Positions 62,344 through 64,000 of a DNA stretch of 64,000 bases are shown piece after piece (the stretch's first letter is position 1; each line of letters starts with the position of its first letter). The notes beneath the pieces were generated by a model that was given only the letters and a program-made list of their open reading frames with translations, ran no database searches and was not told the origin of the DNA. Both the position numbers and the translations under genes were made by a program. Where the stretch lies: contig NZ_CP107869.1 of NCBI RefSeq assembly GCF_036013645.1, positions 2,046,001 through 2,110,000 on the forward strand, read 5' to 3'. Source of the DNA: Streptomyces sp. NBC_00490 (GTDB lineage Bacteria > Actinomycetota > Actinomycetes > Streptomycetales > Streptomycetaceae).

Positions 62344-63201
62344 ATGCCGCGTCCGTTCCGCTTCGGTGTCAGCTTCATCGACCCGGCGCCCTCCGACGAG
62401 TGGCGGGCCAAGTGCCGCCGGGCCGAGGAGCTCGGGTACGACGTGATCCTCGTCCCCGACCACCTGGGCATGCCCGCCCCGTTCCCGGCGCTGGTCGCGG
62501 CGGCCGGGGCGACCGAACGGCCGCGGCTGGGCACGTTCGTGCTCAACGCGGGTTTCTGGAACCCGGCGTTGCTCGCGCGCGAGGTGGCCACGACCGACGC
62601 GCTGACGGGCGGGCGCCTCGAACTCGGGCTCGGCACCGGGTACGTACAGGCGGAGCACGACGCGGCCGGGCTGCCCTTCGGCTCGCCACGCGCGCGCGTG
62701 GACCATCTTCAGCGCACCGTCGAGGAGTTGGGGCGGCTGCTGGACCCCAAGGTGCCGCTGCTGCTCGGCGGCAACGGCGAGCGGATGCTGGGGCTCGCCG
62801 CCGAGCACGCCGACATCGCGGCCTTCACGGGAGCGTCCCTGGTGCCGGGAAGCACCGAGGGGAAGCTGGTGCCGATGGCGGGCGCGGACTTCGCGGCACG
62901 TCTCGCCCGGTACAAGGAGCTGGCGGCCGGCCGCAAGGAGCCGGCCGAGCTGAACCTGCTCATCCAGATGGTGGCCGTCACCGACGACCGCGCGGCCGCC
63001 GTGGCACCGCTCGTGGCACGGGTGCCGGACGCGACCGTGGAGCAGGCGCTGGAGCTGCCCATCCTCCTGCTCGGCACCCTGGAACAGATCACCGCGCAGG
63101 TGCTGGCCCAGCGCGACACGTACGGCTTCACCTACCTGACCGTCCTGGAGCCGTACATGGAGGCGTTCGCGCCGGTCGTCGCCGAGCTGGGCGGCAAGTG
63201 A
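62344..63201 (+). CDS. F420-dependent LLM-class oxidoreductase
   Basis: A 285-aa luciferase-like TIM-barrel protein starting MPRPFRFGVSFIDPAPSDEW, with LGTFVLNAGFWNPALLAREVATTDALTGGRLELGLGTGY, the strand-helix blocks of F420-binding LLM enzymes (TIGR03621-type in my recollection). It probably oxidises or reduces a substrate using coenzyme F420; the substrate is unknown. GAGGAG precedes the ATG. Confidence 0.88.
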   Translation: MPRPFRFGVSFIDPAPSDEWRAKCRRAEELGYDVILVPDHLGMPAPFPALVAAAGATERPRLGTFVLNAGFWNPALLAREVATTDALTGGRLELGLGTGYVQAEHDAAGLPFGSPRARVDHLQRTVEELGRLLDPKVPLLLGGNGERMLGLAAEHADIAAFTGASLVPGSTEGKLVPMAGADFAARLARYKELAAGRKEPAELNLLIQMVAVTDDRAAAVAPLVARVPDATVEQALELPILLLGTLEQITAQVLAQRDTYGFTYLTVLEPYMEAFAPVVAELGGK

Positions 63202-63259
63202 CCGTCCGCATGCTGAAATTCGGCGCGTACCCGTCCGGCGTGCGTGATGGGATCGTCGT

Positions 63260-63685
63260 ATGACGGAACTGCATCTTCGGGCCGCCGCGCCCGCCGACCT
63301 CGACGCCGTGCTGGCGTTCTGGAAGATCTCCGCCGAGGGCACGAGCATCAGCGACGACCGGGACGGCGTGGAACGGCTCGTGGCACGTGACCCCGAGGCG
63401 CTGATCCTGGCCGAGCGGGACGGGGAACTGGTCGGCACGGTGATCGCGGGCTTCGACGGCTGGCGCTGCCATCTGTACCGGCTGGCGGTGCACCCGGAGC
63501 GGCGCCGCCAGGGCATCGGCTCGGCGCTGCTCACGGCCGCGGAGGAGCGGTTCGTACGGCTGGGCGGGCGCCGCGCGGACGCGATGGTGCTGGTCCGCAA
63601 CGAGACGGGGCAGCATGCGTGGCGGGCCGCCGGGTACGCGCCCGAGGAGAAGTGGCGGCGCTGGGTGAAGCACCTCACCGACTGA
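63260..63685 (+). CDS. GNAT-family N-acetyltransferase
   Basis: A 141-aa GNAT protein: the acetyl-CoA pyrophosphate loop is VHPERRRQGIGSALLTAAE, preceded by beta4 HLYRLAV; the C-terminus NETGQHAWRAAGYAPEEKWRRW matches ribosomal-protein or small-molecule acetyltransferases. The target is unknown. Confidence 0.88.
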   Translation: MTELHLRAAAPADLDAVLAFWKISAEGTSISDDRDGVERLVARDPEALILAERDGELVGTVIAGFDGWRCHLYRLAVHPERRRQGIGSALLTAAEERFVRLGGRRADAMVLVRNETGQHAWRAAGYAPEEKWRRWVKHLTD

Positions 63686-63733
63686 TCGGGGAAGCACCTC
63701 ACCGTCCGGCCGCCCTTTGCCGGTCCTTTAACA

Positions 63734-63757
63734 TTGGGGGACCACTCGGTCCTCCAA
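63734..63757 (+). promoter_or_regulatory. Hairpin in the leader of the CNNM-type gene
   Basis: TTGGGGGACC-ACTC-GGTCCTCCAA: a 10-bp stem with one G-U pair, 100 nt before the start at 63857. A second palindrome, CGCCCATGGGCG, lies near 63777-63788. It could be the terminator of the GNAT gene or part of a structured leader. Confidence 0.4.
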
Positions 63758-63856
63758 GGAAAGGTGTGAGCGTCCGCCCATGGGCGAGCCTCCCAGTAGT
63801 ACGCGAGATCGCGCGATCCCCCGCACCCTGTCCGATCATGGGACGGAGGTGACCCG

Positions 63857-64000
63857 ATGACCGAAGTGCTCCTCCTGCTCGTGGCGATCCTGCTCTCGCT
63901 GGCCTGCGGTGCCTTCGTCGCCGCCGAGTTCTCGCTGACCACGGTCGAGCGCGGCGCCCTGGAGAGGGCCGCGGAGCGCGGCGAGCGGGGCGCGTCGGGC
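63857..64000 (+). CDS. CNNM/CorC-type (hemolysin-like) membrane protein, N-terminal fragment
   Basis: The first 48 codons only; the gene runs off the window. MTEVLLLLVAILLSLACGAFVAAEFSLTTVERGALERAAERGERG is the first transmembrane helix and the AAEFSL motif of the CNNM (DUF21) domain, found in Mg2+/Co2+ efflux and so-called hemolysin proteins. GGAGGT precedes the ATG. Confidence 0.82.
   Translation, partial: MTEVLLLLVAILLSLACGAFVAAEFSLTTVERGALERAAERGERGASG

Overview
The window is a chromosomal segment from a high-GC actinomycete, almost certainly a Streptomyces. The reasons are very strong G/C use at third codon positions, many 4-bp stop/start overlaps, a rare in-frame TTA codon, an rppA-P450-cupin pigment operon, MurT/GatD, a BldB/WhiJ-type XRE-DUF397 pair, a ureABCFGD cluster without ureE, and two non-coding repeat families common in streptomycetes. 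From memory (not checked), the gene order resembles the Streptomyces coelicolor region around SCO1206 (rppA) to the bio genes. I saw no tRNA or rRNA gene, insertion sequence, prophage or CRISPR array. The window reads as ordinary chromosome with a few lineage-specific modules.

Layout. 1-10.4 kb: end of a phosphodiester glycosidase, a PI-PLC/GDPD-like phosphodiesterase, a quinone oxidoreductase plus paired acyl-CoA dehydrogenase operon (minus strand), an XRE-cupin regulator divergent from a thioredoxin-reductase-like flavoprotein, an ATP-dependent DNA ligase with a Nudix hydrolase, and a succinate-semialdehyde dehydrogenase. 10.5-13.3 kb: flaviolin-type pigment operon (THN synthase, CYP158A-type P450, cupin). 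13.4-17.3 kb: three-gene set with an unknown protein, a MoxR-like ATPase and a DUF2201/vWA putative metallopeptidase. 17.3-24.3 kb: acyl-CoA dehydrogenase with a divergent TetR, peptide deformylase, MurT-GatD, 6-phosphofructokinase and CtaG. 24.4-27.9 kb: PASTA lipoprotein, membrane Ser/Thr kinase and a small membrane protein. 27.9-32.0 kb: LytTR regulator, small membrane protein, sodium/solute symporter and LytS-type kinase in one operon. 32-36.9 kb: Lrp regulator, dimethylargininase and ornithine aminotransferase, then PlsC and an epimerase-like protein.

37-43.4 kb: secreted tripeptidyl aminopeptidase and the urease cluster, which is split by repeats between ureF and ureG. 43.5-47.7 kb: TetR with a divergent membrane protein, YefM antitoxin divergent from a stand-alone ClpP, and a secreted NlpC/P60 hydrolase behind a c-di-AMP (ydaO) riboswitch. 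47.7-49.5 kb: ATPase, XRE-DUF5753 and DUF397 developmental-type triad. 49.5-54.1 kb: biotin genes (bioF divergent from bioB-bioA-bioD) with a palindromic operator candidate. 54.1-64 kb: LuxR-type regulator lacking its ATPase, a secreted lipase, a methyltransferase, a toxin-antitoxin pair with a Fic/Doc-like toxin whose catalytic motif is lost, a MacB-type ABC exporter, an F420-type oxidoreductase, a GNAT acetyltransferase and the start of a CNNM/CorC-type membrane protein.

The least explained systems are the MoxR/DUF2201 set, the YefM-ClpP divergent unit, the degenerate Fic/Doc module, and the Cys/His repeat tail of BioB.
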